Positions 62,735-64,000 of a DNA stretch of 64,000 nt are shown piece after piece. The stretch is from Phaeodactylum tricornutum CCAP 1055/1 (lineage: Eukaryota; Bacillariophyta; Bacillariophyceae; Surirellales; Neidiaceae). The notes under the pieces are model-generated. The model saw only the letters and a program-made list of their open reading frames with translations. It was not told the DNA's origin and did not search any database. The position numbers were made by a program, and so were the translations under genes. The stretch spans positions 551,953-615,952 of the forward strand of contig NC_011670.1 of NCBI RefSeq assembly GCF_000150955.2, given 5' to 3'. The first letter of the stretch is position 1, and each line of letters begins with the position of its first letter.

Positions 62735-64000
62735 ATGATCCCATCGTCGTCGTCATCGAGCTCCAGCAGCGCTGGGCAGGCCTACGTTTTGTACGTGGAT
62801 CAATACCAACACCCTGCGCCTCTGTCGGATTGCTTCGTGGCAGCTACGACGACATCGACCGTACCTATCAACACAGCGAGCGTCTCCACAGACGGATCGT
62901 CGCTGTCGTCACGACAACAATCCGTCTGGGCGCTATCCACGTCTATTCCCCGCTTTCCCAAAACAACCACGACGCGGACGGTGGATTCGGCCTATTGTGG
63001 ACAGTGTTTGAAGTTCTACGACGCCAGTACAGCGGTAACTACGCTCGGCAACAAGTGTCCACAAAACGTGACCTGTCAGCAATGTCCTCTTTGCTTGGCC
63101 GCCGTCACCCCAACAGTCAAAATGACACTCAGCGACAGCAGAGTGTATTACTACCACTGCAACGTGTGTCAGTGGCATTCGCAACACTCCTGCTCCGTTT
63201 CAACAGACTCTCTGTCGACGACAGCGTCAACGTCAACCACCGCACGTGACTTGGCTACTCTAGCCGTAGCTTTGGAACGGGCCCGAGACCACAATGACAA
63301 CCAAAACGACCCACGTGGCAGCTACGCCGCCGACGTGCAAGCGCATTTCGCGTCCTGTGTTCAAGCGTGGTCTACCATGGATTCTTTAAAGCGAGGACGT
63401 CAGCTGTCGGCTAGCACCCCTACAACAATAGCAACTCCGCCGAGTATTGTACCCTTGACAATGCAGGATACCGACATCACTACGGACACCCTCTTGCCTT
63501 GTAGCGTCAGCGACGGTGCATTGTCCACCATCGCCTGGCAAATGCAACCCTGCGTCGTCCGGCGTCGCCAACACGATCGGAACGTTGCACTCTCGTCAAA
63601 ACTCTTGCCGCTGCCCACGACGTTACGATTTCGCTGGAGCCTCCGCTCGGTGCCGGAATTGGAAGAATCGCGACCTGGCATTTTGGTCAAACCCAAGCTC
63701 AATCCACTCGAGGGCGATTCCAGTCTCCGGACAGGTCACACGCAATGGTGGAAGAAAGACGCCAGCGCACTGCACGTGGTACCCAACATGGAAGTCGTCG
63801 GTCACGGGATGTCGAGACCGTCCGAACTCGCCGTTTTGGTGCGGATCACCAATCCTACCTTGACGTCCCTCGCGGTACGCCTAGTGGTACCACACGCGAT
63901 TTTGGAAGCCAAGAACGCACAGCCGACAAACACCAGAACGTTTCCTGACGTTTTGTTGGATCGGTTTTCCCAAATCCAGTCGCACGTGCAAATCCATTGC
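62735..64000 (+). CDS. DCTN4: Dynactin subunit p62 (DCTN4), 3' end beyond the window
   Basis: The frame from ATG 62735 is open for 422 codons to the window edge, so the gene is 3' truncated. The start YVLYVDQYQHPAPLSDCF matches the N terminus of p62. A zinc-ribbon-like region follows with paired cysteines: YCGQCLKFYD, QNVTCQQCPLC and VYYYHCNVCQWHS, which corresponds to the 'AYYLACGFCRWTS' block. Later, GILVKPKLNPLEGDSS, then QWWKKDASALHVVPNMEV, matches the conserved p62 middle, and a beta-rich segment begins at ELAVLVRITNPT. p62 is part of the pointed-end complex of dynactin, the dynein activator. Serine runs (residues 4-13) and Thr-rich linkers lie between blocks. Confidence 0.85.
   Translation, partial: MIPSSSSSSSSSAGQAYVLYVDQYQHPAPLSDCFVAATTTSTVPINTASVSTDGSSLSSRQQSVWALSTSIPRFPKTTTTRTVDSAYCGQCLKFYDASTAVTTLGNKCPQNVTCQQCPLCLAAVTPTVKMTLSDSRVYYYHCNVCQWHSQHSCSVSTDSLSTTASTSTTARDLATLAVALERARDHNDNQNDPRGSYAADVQAHFASCVQAWSTMDSLKRGRQLSASTPTTIATPPSIVPLTMQDTDITTDTLLPCSVSDGALSTIAWQMQPCVVRRRQHDRNVALSSKLLPLPTTLRFRWSLRSVPELEESRPGILVKPKLNPLEGDSSLRTGHTQWWKKDASALHVVPNMEVVGHGMSRPSELAVLVRITNPTLTSLAVRLVVPHAILEAKNAQPTNTRTFPDVLLDRFSQIQSHVQIHC

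Noticed and set aside
1-64000. tRNA, rRNA or CRISPR features
   Set aside because: No convincing tRNA B-box (GGTTCGANNCC), rRNA-like block or regular spaced repeat was found by reading.

Overview
The window looks like nuclear DNA of a pennate diatom, most like Phaeodactylum tricornutum (inference). Genes are dense and on both strands, and introns are few, short (68-242 nt) and GT-AG. Several proteins begin with a signal peptide followed by an ASAFAP-like motif, the bipartite presequence that takes proteins into a secondary red plastid. Families expanded in diatoms are present (DUF6824, helicase-associated domains, PPR). No rRNA, tRNA, CRISPR array or intact transposase was recognised.

Layout. 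0-9 kb: a PPR protein, a plastid-type DnaJ protein, an F-box/SirB1-like protein, an unknown protein, a Maf-like pyrophosphatase and RNA polymerase III subunit RPC4. 9.6-14.9 kb: two cathepsin X/Z-like proteases with the same exon structure, on either side of an unknown protein on the other strand. 15-18 kb: two tandem double-PDZ proteins with C-terminal membrane anchors. 18-26 kb: gene-poor DNA with an unknown protein, an AAGAB/p34-like trafficking protein and a DUF6824 protein. 26-38 kb: a large ApaH-like (ALPH) phosphatase, an unknown acidic protein, presequence protease PreP (2 exons) and a two-RRM hnRNP H/F-like protein (4 exons). 38-49 kb: a small tail-anchored protein, a protein kinase, a 2OG-Fe(II) oxygenase, a plastid-type GNAT acetyltransferase (2 exons), a helicase-associated-domain protein and a carotenoid-oxygenase-like gene broken by a -1 frame change. 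50-56.5 kb: YOS1/IER3IP1 (2 exons), an Atg22-like transporter and a plastid-type phosphoglucomutase (6 exons). 56.5-61.5 kb: AT-rich DNA with a MITE-like inverted-repeat element and a cluster of two-copy tandem duplications. 61.5-64 kb: TRAPPC2 (3 exons) and, divergently, dynactin p62/DCTN4, which runs off the window end.

The genes do not form one pathway. Two loose themes are visible. One is plastid or organelle function (DnaJ, Maf, ALPH, PreP, GNAT, carotenoid-oxygenase-like, PGM). The other is membrane traffic (AAGAB, YOS1, TRAPPC2, dynactin p62). The most unusual material is the carotenoid-oxygenase-like gene, which lacks three of the four iron-binding histidines; two non-autonomous inverted-repeat elements; the repeated appearance of exactly two-copy tandem duplications; and an over-represented word, TGACTGTGA/TGACAGTGA. 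Splice sites were placed by hand from consensus, frame and homology; they have not been checked against transcripts.
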